Source: Linepithema humile (lineage: Eukaryota > Arthropoda > Insecta > Hymenoptera > Formicidae). From it: a stretch of 64,000 nt of DNA. The notes beneath the pieces are model-generated. The model saw nothing but the letters and a program-made list of their open reading frames with translations. It was not told where the DNA came from and did no database searches. Location: contig NC_090128.1 in NCBI RefSeq assembly GCF_040581485.1, positions 42,190,931 through 42,254,930 on the forward strand. Direction: 5' to 3'. The position numbers were made by a program, and so were the translations under genes. This document shows, piece after piece, positions 26,988 through 37,910 of this stretch; position 1 is the stretch's first letter; the number at the start of each line of letters is the position of its first letter.

Positions 26988-27994
26988 TATTAAAGTTCTT
27001 GTATCTAAAGGCAATTCTTGCATGTGTGTGTGATCACCAAACAGAGAGACTCATAATAAATCTGCACCACTCTACACATTGATAGACATGCTACATAATT
27101 TATTTTAAGCTTACAATATTGAAAAAAAATAATATATGAAAAAATGCACAAGGACAGTTATAAAATAAATTTTAAAACTGATAAACTGTAAATTAATTAA
27201 GTTACATTTAATTTTATTCAAACATTAGTTACAATAGATAATTGGAAAAAGCTAGCATCAGTAGTAATGTAAAAAATGTATGTTTAAATTATATAAAAAT
27301 ATATCCGTATTTTTCTGATTAGAAGCATTTTTGACGAAATTTAAAAATATTAAATTCAAGAATTATGCAGACTTATTATGAAACATCCTATATGTCGAAT
27401 TATGTCACAAACGTCACTTCTTAAAATACATGCGGTATATAAACACTTTTTTACAAAGATCACCATCAATGAATAGAGATATAAAAAATTAATAAAATTT
27501 TTTGTACAATTAGAAAAAAATAACGTTAGTGCACTATATTTAAGGTTTTTTACGTGGAGTTTGTATTTTTTTTATTCCTGTGAAGAGACCAGAAGAGACT
27601 GTCCATTTAATAATGGGTTTATTCTTTTTAGCTGCACTGAGACTGCACTAAAATAGGATAATACAGGACAAATAGATAGTTTCGCCTGATTAATTCCTTC
27701 ATCACATGACTAATATTAATTTATCTCGGATACATGATTGGTTCATTTTCTTAAACATGTGTATTATTCATTTATGCAAGTGCATCTGGATATACCTTAA
27801 TTGAGACGAAAATTCAAGTCCTGATACCGGTGTAATGCAAAGTACACTAACCTAAAAAGTTGAGCAAGTTGCAAATTTTCAATATTTTTATATCACGAAT
27901 AAGATTCAGAAGTAATTAAATTTTATTTTCTCCTATATCTGATAAGCATATCTGATAATTATATCTGATAATTAGCTATATCATTATAGAGGTT
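26988..27994. promoter_or_regulatory. Divergent intergenic region between parvin (-) and parkin (+)
   Basis: About 1 kb separates two head-to-head start codons, so it must contain both 5' flanks. The sequence is strongly AT-rich. I see no distinctive promoter element, so the assignment is positional only. Short repeats of ATATCTGATAA occur just before the parkin ATG (27,930-27,975). Confidence 0.45.
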
Positions 27995-30151
27995 ATGAGC
28001 TTTTTGTTTGATTTACTGAAAAACGCTTTTCTTGGAATGTTACAATTATTGTGGTTTGGTAAACGGAAAATATCAAATTCTTTGAGCATATATGTTAAAA
28101 CAAATACAGGAAGTACACTTTCCGTCGAATTAGATCCAAAATGGGATATAAAAAATCTGAAGGAAATTGTTGCACCTCGGATGGGGATAGCACCAGAAGA
28201 TGTCAAAATTATCTTTGCAGGTAAAGAGCTGCATAATTCAACCATAATAGAGGTGAGCCAAGTTATATGTATATGAAGGCATTTTTGTACTTGAATATTT
28301 AATTGTAATATTGATACATTTCATATTGCAGGAATGTGATTTAGGTCAGCAAAGCATTTTGCATGCAGTAAAGATGCCTCATAAAATATTTAATAAAAAG
28401 AATGATGCTTCAAATTCTATAGAAGAGTCTATGGCAGAGACATCTGATTCAAATGACAGTAGTAGCAAACCTATGAATGAAATGCTTAAGGATTTATCTT
28501 TGGATGAATCAGATCAGCAATATTTATCTCTAGAAGGTGGCAGTAATATTTAATAAAAATAATATTTTTTACAAGCTACAATGAACAGAAGATTAATTCA
28601 TTTTTTCATATTATTGTTGACAGAACAGCAGGTAAATCGAGCACATTTTTATGTATACTGTTCTGCGCCATGTAAAGATGTAACAGCTGGCAAGCTGAGA
28701 GTTAAATGTTCGAGATGTAATAGTGGCGCTGTGACCGTTGATAGAGATCCTCAAAGCTGGTCTGATGTTTTGCAACCGAAAAGGATAACTGTACACTGTG
28801 AAAGTGATTTTTGTCCTACAACTTCAAGCATACACAATGAAGATATAGAGTCTCAAATTTCCTATGCTCGCTTTTATTTTAAGTGTGCAAAACATCCCAG
28901 TTTAGGAGAGAACGATGAAGCTGTACCTCTTTATCTTGTAAAGCCAAATCTACGCAATATTCCTTGTCTGGCATGCACAGATGTCAAGTATGCACTTTGT
29001 AGTAATGATGATCTGCCAGAAACTTTAGTAGTGATATTAATATTACTGAATTTTTTATACAGAGAGACTGTATTAGTGTTTCCTTGTGAAGCTGGTCATG
29101 TAACTTGCCTCGACTGTTTTCACGAGTATTGCATAGTTCGTTTACAAGAGCGACGATTTGAATTTGATACTATTGAGGGATATTATACCTTGCCATGCCC
29201 TGCTGGATGCCCCAATTCTTTTATTCAAGAAGTTCATCATTTTCATCTTCTTAACACAGAACAGGTCTGTAATTGTAAACAATTTTATATTTCAACATGG
29301 ATTTCTATAATTATGATATATTTAATGTGTAGTATGAGAGGTATCAGAGATTTGGTACAGAAGAATATGTTTTACAAGCTGGTGGACTGTTATGTCCAAG
29401 ACCAAACTGTGGAATGGGCATTATACCATCTGATGTGAAAACTGATGAAGAGTGTCGAAGAATTCAGTGTATTGGATGTGGTGTAAGTTCTTGTATTTTT
29501 TTAAAATTATTAAACTGTCAATTTTCTATAATAATAATTTTAATTATTTTATCTTATCTATTTTTTCAGTATGTTTTTTGCAGAATTTGTTTAGAAGGTT
29601 ATCATGTAGGAGACTGTGAATCACAAACATCAGGGGCCTCCACAAGTATCTTTTTTTCAAAACATTATTCAGTGGATCCTCTAAAAGCTAGTGAAGTTGG
29701 TAAAATTAATACATTTATCAAAATAGCTTTTTTTATCAATCAATTTATCTTTTTTGAATTTTTTAAGGCTAAATGGGATGAAGCTAGTAAAAACATAATT
29801 CAAATATCTACAAAACCTTGTCCTAAATGCAGAACTCCTACTGAAAAAGATGGTAAATATTCGCAAAAATTAACTTTTTGCTAATATATTTAAATTTTGA
29901 GAGTCTTATTGGTAGAATAATAAAAAAAGTAACAAAATGCATGCAACACCAGATATTTTAAAAAATCTATAATTTAAATTTTTGAAGATAATTTTAAGAA
30001 ACATTTCTCAATATTTATAAGTATTATAAATTTACTTATAGGAGGTTGCATGCATATGATATGCACAAGACCAGGATGTGGTTATCATTGGTGTTGGGTG
30101 TGTCAAACGGAATGGACCAGAGAATGCATGGGTAATCATTGGTTTGGATAA
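27995..30151 (+). CDS. park: Parkin, RBR E3 ubiquitin ligase
   Basis: Eight exons (27995-28252, 28332-28536, 28624-28987, 29063-29264, 29333-29482, 29570-29695, 29768-29852, 30042-30151) total 1500 nt, 499 residues. A hydrophobic extension of ~28 residues precedes the Ubl domain (SLSIYVKTNTGSTL to about residue 105). An acidic linker follows, then RING0 (YCSAPCKDVTAGKLRVKCS), RING1 (CLACTDV into VFPCEAGHVTCLDCF), IBR (GTEEYVLQAGGLLCPRPNCG, CRICLEGYH), the REP/linker (AKWDEASKN) and RING2 (CPKCRTPTEKDGGCMHM). The catalytic Cys in GGCMHM is present, and the protein ends in NHWFG. Parkin is activated by PINK1 at damaged mitochondria and ubiquitylates outer-membrane proteins for mitophagy. The sixth exon needs a weak GTTGGT donor at 29696, because the stronger GTAAAA four bases on breaks the frame. 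Confidence 0.95.
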
Positions 30152-30627
30152 GAGTTGAAAGAAAACTTTAATCTCGACATGCATGTTAATTTGGAAATTA
30201 TATAAGCATAAATATCAGAGAAAAAGTTTGATGATATCTTGTTTCATATTGTATATTGTATTTTATAAAATAAAAATGAATAAGAATGTGTGCTTTATTA
30301 TTGTATTTTTAAATGCTTAAACCGAAGCATTAATATAGATATTATTTGCATGCATAAAAATAGTTTTTTTATTTTTATATACAGATTATGTTATTAACAA
30401 CTTGTTTTTACATATTTTTTTATTAAAATTTATTTTAGAGTAATGAGATAAAGAAAGAACGAAATTAGAGATAAAGTAAAAGGGAAAATTCAGACTTGAG
30501 TTTCCACATGATTCATTATCATATGAAATTTCCATGATTCTAACCTAATTTTTTGATCTGTCGCTTTATGTCAGAACTGTCACAATAATTTTGGTAAAAA
30601 TTTAATTTTTAGCGTTGTTTATCAAAA

Positions 30628-31720
30628 ATGGCATATAATAAGGATACTGAAATACGTAAAGTAAAACCTGAGGAGATGTACAAGTTGGCAATTATATTAA
30701 ACGACTCTGATGCATGGAAAAAATTAATGACTATTGTGCTTAAGGAAGGAGATATTCCCAGATTTGATGGTGATCATATTCGGTAAATCAGATAAAATTA
30801 CAAAATATTTTTTAAAATATTGTCATTTTACAAAATATTGTATTACTAAAAAGTTTTTAAAGTAAGTAAGTGGTTGTCTTCTTTGAAAATTAATGAAATA
30901 ATTTATATTTTGGTTATATAGCACGATAGAACAAGCATCGCAATACAGAGACAAGCGCAATCCAGCTCAAATATTTTTAGATGAATGGAGCACTATGGGA
31001 AGGAAGAGACCAACATTAGGAATATTATTAGAGCTTCTCATACAAGCAGAATTATTTAGAGCTGCTGATTATGTAGCATGCGATCTACTAAAACGTAAGG
31101 TTTATAGTAACACTATCATTATATATATAAATGTATTTAAAAATTAACAATTATTTGTTTACCCTCTAGAGCAAAAACTAAAGAGACCAAGTAGTGGTCC
31201 AGCTGCTTCTATTGATACAAGTGATGCAGCCATAGATGATTTGTTAGAAAAACAAATGCTTCTACAAAATCCTTTACTATTAGGATCGACATCAGAAATT
31301 GAGATATATTTTAGGAAGGACAAGGACAATAGCATGAATAATGAAAACGCCAACAATTTATCAGACACAGATGAAAATTCTTCAAGTTGTCATAAATCTG
31401 CAGATGTTATATCAGCCATTGAATCAAATTTAATAAAGTTTAGCACCACAAATATTAGTGAAGCTGGGAACAAAGATATTGAATGTAATTTTGCTTCAGT
31501 GTCTAAACGTGATTCTGAAGAAATTCTAAAGACAAGCAATCCAGAAAATTCAATAGATGAAACACATACATATGAAGTATCTGAAGTATCAACTCAAGAA
31601 TTGCCAGTAGTTATACTGCCAGTAATTGCCAGTAATAATAATCCTGAACAATCTGCTACAGAGCTTAATGAAGAGATGTGTTCATCTGATATGAATATTC
31701 CACTTTGTATAAAAAAGTAA
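30628..31720 (+). CDS. tube: Tube, death-domain adaptor of the Toll pathway
   Basis: Three exons (30628-30782, 30922-31094, 31170-31720) total 879 nt, 292 residues. Residues ~10-115 resemble the Tube/IRAK4 death domain: a helical run beginning EEMYKLAIILNDSDAWKKLM, then the FLDEWSTMGRKRPTLGILL block and LLIQAELFRAADYVACDLL. Tube links MyD88 to the kinase Pelle downstream of Toll in immunity and dorsoventral patterning. The remaining ~175 residues are Ser/Asn/Glu-rich and probably disordered, and the frame ends without any kinase domain. That matches the kinase-less Tube of Drosophila rather than IRAK4-type Tube kinases. It starts 476 bp after the parkin stop, on the same strand. Confidence 0.85.
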
Positions 31721-32175
31721 CATTTGACTTCATTTATTTCATAATCATGATTTTATCAAAAATTATGTGCAATATAAATAAATATTTTATTATCTATTTA
31801 CAAGAGAATTATGGAACAAAGTGTATTAATATTAAGATATAGATATAATGAAGAATATAAATAATAAAAAACAAATATGTATTTTAAGACTTGTAGCTTA
31901 TATTTTGAAATATATGACTTAATATAATGTAATATGATTCATTCTATTATTTTCTTTATTTGTAATTATTATGTTATATAGTATGTAATTTAATATATGG
32001 GAAACATCTGAGCAATTAATTTAGAATTAAAAAAGTATATAAATATATGTCTGATCTGATTACTGAATTCTATACAAACTGAAAAGTGCTGTGCTGCTCA
32101 AGACATGGTCAGACAAAGAGAGCATTCGGATTGTTTTGTCTCTTTCTGTTGTAGACTCTCTTGACTACTCTGTAT

Positions 32176-32523
32176 TAGCGTTTTCGATTATACAGGATTT
32201 GAACGACCCAAGATTGGTTAATGACGTCATTGCAACCTCTCCACCAATGAAAGACTTGCATTTATAGTAAAATAGTGATTGATCAACCCTAGATCGTTCA
32301 AACCCCGTTTATTCGAAAACGCTATATATGTGTATACTTATATATACTCTACGCATATGTATATAAAACTCTTATAGCGTTTTCGAATAAACGGGGTTTG
32401 AACGATCTAGGGTTGATCAATCACTATTTTACTATAAATGCAAGTCTTTCATTGGTGGAGAGGTTGCAATGACGTCATTAACCAATCTTGGGTCGTTCAA
32501 ATCCTGTATAATCGAAAACGCTA
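32176..32523. mobile_element. Two 149-bp MITEs in perfect inverted orientation
   Basis: Unit 1 (32176-32324) and unit 2 (32375-32523) are exact reverse complements as I read them, separated by a 50-bp AT-rich spacer. Each unit starts TAGCGTTTTCGA and ends TCGAAAACGCTA, with its own subterminal inverted repeats (TTGAACGA... / ...TCGTTCAA), so the ends fit a TA-target Tc1/mariner-type MITE. The inside carries the palindrome ATGACGTCAT. Two further units of this family lie at 49393-49541 and 49649-49797. They differ at a few positions shared by both units here, which implies inverted duplication or gene conversion after insertion. No coding capacity. Confidence 0.9.
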
Positions 32524-32875
32524 TTAGCTGCTTGCTTTTTGTGTCTCAAATCTAGCCACACTGCTTTGCAGCACTTTTGAGCATTTTATAGTTTACTATG
32601 CATGTAAAAACTTTTATATATATCTCTCAGCGTATCTTTTTAAATTCCATTACATCTTGATGTACTTAGATATGTGTATAGTGTGTTGTAATTTAAAGAT
32701 AAAATTGGAGACGCTTTATTTAAAAACATAATTATGATTATTATAATAGTTAAACGTCAGAGATGCTTGGCTAAGTGTTAACTCTACAGATACATTTATT
32801 TTATTTTATGTCTCGAGAAAAATAGTAGATTAATCAGGTTTTGAAAACACAATTTTGTAACCTCAATCAATCAAA

Positions 32876-35800
32876 ATGTGGCAACAATCCAAGCTGTTGT
32901 ACGGTAGATGTGTAATGCAAGGAAGAAATCTTTTTAATCATCACAAAACAGCAGAAATAGCTACAAAATCTATCAATACAATAGAAGATGCTGAATATTC
33001 ATTTCCTAAAGAAGCACGAGTTGTCATATGTGGAGGTGGTGTTATGGGAGGTGCTGTGGCATATCATTTGTCTTTGATGGGACTGGGATCGCAGACTGTT
33101 CTAGTAGAAAGTGGCAGGTAAATATTTTTTTTATATACATCTTTTCTAAATAAATTATTATATCTTTATTCTGTTGTTACAGACTGGGAGGAGGAACAAC
33201 ATGGCATGCGTCAGGATTAGTGGGAGCTTTCAAACCCAGTCTGGCACAAGTGAAACTTGCTCAGGATAGTATTGCGCTGTATAAAGAATTGGAGAAGAAA
33301 GGCTTGTTGACAGGCTGGAAACAATGTGGCAGCCTTTCTTTGGCGCGAACAAGAGATCGTATGACTACGTTCAGGCGAATGAAGGCACAATCTGTGTAAA
33401 TATTTACTAGGTGCAATATCATAGTAGACATTTATATTTTAATATCTTTATTTTTTAATATCTTAGGTCGCGTGATATTGAGTGCCACTTAGTTTCACCG
33501 GAAGAAATTCGAGATCTATGTCCATTGTTACATGTTGATGATCTCTTTGGGGGATTATGGATTCCAGAAGACGGGGTCGGTGATCCATATCAAATCTGCT
33601 TAACACTGATTCAAGAAGCGCAACAAGGAGGTAAAACAAGAGACACTATTTTTGAGAAAAGTTGTAAATTCTAAATTCTAAAAAGTATTTAATAAATAAG
33701 ATATTTATAAAAATATTTGCTGTGTGAATTGCTTTTTAAATATTTCTTTTTACATTCAGGTGTCACAGTACTGGAGAATTGTGCGGTCACAAAGGTTATC
33801 AATCAGGGCGGTCGAGTGAAAGCGGTGGAAACAACAAACGGTACCATTGAATGCCAACATTTTGTAAATTGTGCTGGATTTTGGGCGCGGAATGTAGGGA
33901 AACTCAGTGAGCCATACGTAAAAGTCAGTAATTCAATATGAGAAAGACACGGAAGAGATGCCAACAAAAAATAGTGCACTGCTTGTATTATTTTTCCAGG
34001 TACCACTTCATCCAGTGGAACACTACTACTTACACACTAAACCTATTACTAATTTAGATCCAATGACACCTGTTGTGCGCGATTTGGACGGATATATCTA
34101 TTTTCGAGAGAACGAGGGTCGATTGTTGGCTGGCGGTTTCGAGCCGGTCGCAAAACCAGCCTTTGAAGACGGCATAATTCCTGGTCAGATAAAGACACAA
34201 TTTTATTCTACACGCAAAATTATATATCAAAACGATTAATTATTTGTCCTCCTCGCTAAATTAACTCCTTAAGTCTTAATGTCTCATATATGTTATTTGA
34301 AAAATCTTTTTTTTAACTAAATCTCCACAAACACGGTATCTGTAGGTTTTTGAAATAGTCGAATTCAAATCTCTGGTCAAAATTTTCAAATTTAATTTGA
34401 TAGATTATGAAAAATGTGACACACACGAGCTTAATTTTTATTTGCAGAGAGCATGGATAAGCGGTTTTTGCCGGAAGATTGGGATCACTTTCACACTTTG
34501 CTGGAACAGATGCTGCATAGAATTCCAAGTCTAGGAAATGCGGTTCTAGAGAGACTCTGCAACGGGCCCGAGGCATTTTCTCCGGATTGCAAATGGATCG
34601 TGGGAGAGGCTCCAGAAATATGCAATTATTATATCGCGGCCGGAATGAAAACGGTTAGTCGATTAGTCGGTTAGAACAATGTTTAATTGTAGCTTGGCTC
34701 TTAAAATTCTACGATACAGATGATCGGTTTTCAAAGGTCGGAATATCCGCTGCTGGCGGAGTCGGTCGCGCAACGGCGGAATTGATAGTTAACGGCTCGA
34801 CTTCGTTAGATATGTACGAGTTAGACGTGTCCCGCTTCCTCGGATTGCACAATAATCGCAAGTTCCTGCGCGATCGAGTGCGAGAAGTGCCTGGAATGCA
34901 CTACGCGCTGCAATATCCCCACCACGAGTTCAAAACCGGACGAAATCTGAGAATGTCACCGATTTATCCGAAGCTGAGAGACGCTGGTGCCGTTTTCGGC
35001 CAGGTCATGGGCTACGAGAGACCGTCTTGGTTTCAGCCGGATGACGACTATGGTAATTTTGATTTATCATCATTTTATAAAAATCAGAGTTGTATATATA
35101 AGAAATATGTTTGATAGATTTAGAGTTTCCCGATGGTTTTCAAAGATATAAAATAGCCTACACAAACACATTCTGCAAACCTCCTTGGTTCGATGCAGTC
35201 GCGCAAGAATACGCTGCTTGTAGAGAAGCGATCGGTCTGAGCGATTATTCTTCTTTCACGAAAATCGATTTATGGGTAACTATTCGACAGCTTGTATATG
35301 ATTCTGTTAGTAAACTTTCATTGAGATGTTCAATATCTTTATAACGTTTCAGTCGAACGACACGGAAGTCGTGGATTTGTTACAGTATTTGTGCTCAAAC
35401 GATGTAGATGTGCCCGTGGGAAGTATTATCCATACCGGTATGCAGAATCGACGTGGTGGCTATGAGAATGATTGTAGTTTAGCGCGAATCGCACCGAATC
35501 AGTAAGTTGCAATATATTCGAATTGCGTAGGATAGTCTGTCGTTAACGATACAACCAGAAAGATGAAAAGGTGTAGAATATTATTTTATTTTTATATTTA
35601 ACGAATAGAGATTATTTGGCACATTAAAACTATATAAAATGATAATGGCAAAGAAATTAAATTTATATATTAAAAAATAAGTTGAAAATATCACACACAC
35701 AAATAAGTTTGCTTCAAGAAAATTATATTTATAAAATTTGGTAAATTATTTTCTTTGTGGTTGTATTAATAACGCGGACCATCCTGCATAAAAGATGAAT

Positions 35801-37103
35801 ACATAAAAATATGTTTGAAAACTTTCGTTAGTTACATGATGATCGCCCCAACTATTCAACAAACGCGTTGCAAAAATTGGATCCACCGACACTTGCCAGC
35901 GGACGGTTCTGTCGCCGTGTCTGATGTCACATCGGCGTACACTGCAATTTGCATAATGGGTCCGGCCACCAGACGATTGTTAACCGAATTGACAGACATA
36001 GATTTGAATCCAAAAAACTTTCCATTTTTCACGTTTAAGGTAAACATTCGAATATAAAAATTTATCTTCCTCAGTCATTGCTTGCTTGTTATTTTAATTA
36101 GGAATTAGATGTTGGACTCGCCAATGGTATTCGCACAATGAATTTAACGCACACTGGAGAGCTTGGCTACGTTCTGTATATTCCGAACGAGGTAACAGTC
36201 TTGATCAAGTAATCAAGTGATCGCTATTATATCATCTTTGTTTTCGGAGTTAATAATTTTAATTTTCATAAAAAAACAACTAGATTGGAAATCGTATCTT
36301 AAATCTGCAAGAAGCTAAAGATTTTGTAACTTTCAGTTTGCCCTGCACGTTTATACGAGGCTAATAGACGCCGGAGCAAAATACGGGATGAAACACGCTG
36401 GTTATTATGCAACGCGGGCTTTGCGCGTTGAAAAGTTTTATGCATTCTGGGGACAAGATTTAGATACCTTCACCACTCCCTTGGAATGCGGCCGATCGTG
36501 GAGAGTGAAATTCGATGTAATGATATTGAAAATTAATGGAATTTAGAGGAATCGCTATACGTGAATTTATTCGTGTGAAATTTTCATCTCGCAGAAAGAA
36601 ATCGATTTCATCGGCAGAGACGCTCTTTTAAGACAGCGCAACCAAGGCGTTCAACGTAAGTACGTGCAGTTGCTGTTGAACGATCACGATCTTGAGTTGG
36701 ACACTTGGCCCTGGGGCAGCGAGCCCATTTACAGAAATGGAAAATATTGCGGGATGACGACGACCACGGGTTATGGATTTACATTTAAAAAGCAGGTAGC
36801 TTGAAGCTTCTTTTTTTATACTTTTTTTCATATAAAACTTGGATTTTCAAAATTTTGTCTCTTTTGAAAACTGAATCTTATCGAATTCATCAGGTGTGTC
36901 TTGGGTTTGTGCAAAACTTCGATTCGAAAGGGCAGCCGCAAGAGGTGACGAACGAATACGTATTATCGGGCGATTACGAGGTGAATGTCGCGGGCATCAT
37001 GTATTCCGCGAAGTGCCACTTGCACAGCCCGAATTTACCGACCAAGTTCCCCGACAAAGAGAGAGACGCGTATCACGCTACGCGCGATCAACAACCCTCG
37101 TAA
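32876..37103 (+). CDS. PDPR: Pyruvate dehydrogenase phosphatase regulatory subunit, mitochondrial
   Basis: Fourteen exons total 2685 nt, 894 residues, near the ~880 of vertebrate PDPR. They are 32876-33117, 33183-33395, 33467-33630, 33760-33923, 34000-34183, 34448-34653, 34737-35052, 35118-35275, 35353-35501, 35832-36039, 36102-36191, 36337-36516, 36595-36795 and 36894-37103. A leader of ~45 residues precedes an FAD-binding Rossmann motif (VVICGGGVMGGAVAYHLS) of the dimethylglycine-dehydrogenase type. The oxidoreductase part ends near AAGGVGRATAEL. The second half is a glycine-cleavage T-protein-like domain (HTGMQNRRGGYENDCS, NGIRTMNLTHTGELGYVLY, EPIYRNGKYCG). PDPR holds PDH phosphatase in a less Mg-sensitive state and so tunes reactivation of PDH. 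Sarcosine or dimethylglycine dehydrogenase are the alternatives; the EDWDHFHTLLEQMLHRIP block and C-terminus favour PDPR. Confidence 0.92.
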
Positions 37104-37910
37104 ATCTTCCACTCAGCCAATGATACTTCAATGTGTACAAATGATGTATATAGCAAAAGATTTAATAAATTGTTTAATGTATCACTCATAAAAACCACTA
37201 CATCGAAAGATCTAAAAGGTTACAGTAGAAATCCTTCAAGACAAAGAATCGCGTAAATGAATTACATCCGATGCCGATCACTTATATCCTCCCATCCTTG
37301 TTGCGTAACTACTTAGTCTTAAAAAGATCACATGTATATACTAGTACTTTATACTATGTCACAGCTTTCGAAATGTATTGTACACTTAAACAATAATTTC
37401 TAAAGCGCATCTATCTCTCTACAAGTGTCTGACAATGCTCGGAGTTCTATGTATACATCACATCCGAATACACGCAACATATTCTACACTATGCGTAAGA
37501 AATGTCCGTGTAGTTGCATTTCTTGAACATTATTCGTCATCTGCATACTCTGTTCTGCTCCATTATACACTTTATGACACTGCTTTACACACACACACAC
37601 ACCCACGCGCACACACACGTATTTATATGCATGTGTACAATGTCGTTCGTATATAATACATAGAGTGAAATACAATTGTCCGAAACACACTTAGCAAGAT
37701 GTGTCAAACTTATTCCTAGTCGACCAATTTTATTAAAATATTAATGCAATAATTGTCTCATTTATGCTATATGAATTAATATATACCTATATACGATCAG
37801 TAATTATTCACCGTGAGAAATGAAATCTGACGGTATACTTTATCCATACAACTTTTTACACGCGATACAGTCACTGTACATCTAATGATAACGAAAAGTG
37901 AAAAATTCTA
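37104..37910. other. Convergent 3' flanks of PDPR and CNOT1
   Basis: This is the gap between two convergent stop codons. An AATAAA lies at about 37,165, which would serve PDPR. A CA-type microsatellite with CG interruptions is at about 37,575-37,620. No gene recognised. Confidence 0.6.
37575..37622. repeat. CA dinucleotide microsatellite
   Basis: An (AC)n run is interrupted by CCACGCGC, in the PDPR 3' flank. The reading frames through it are artefacts. Confidence 0.85.
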
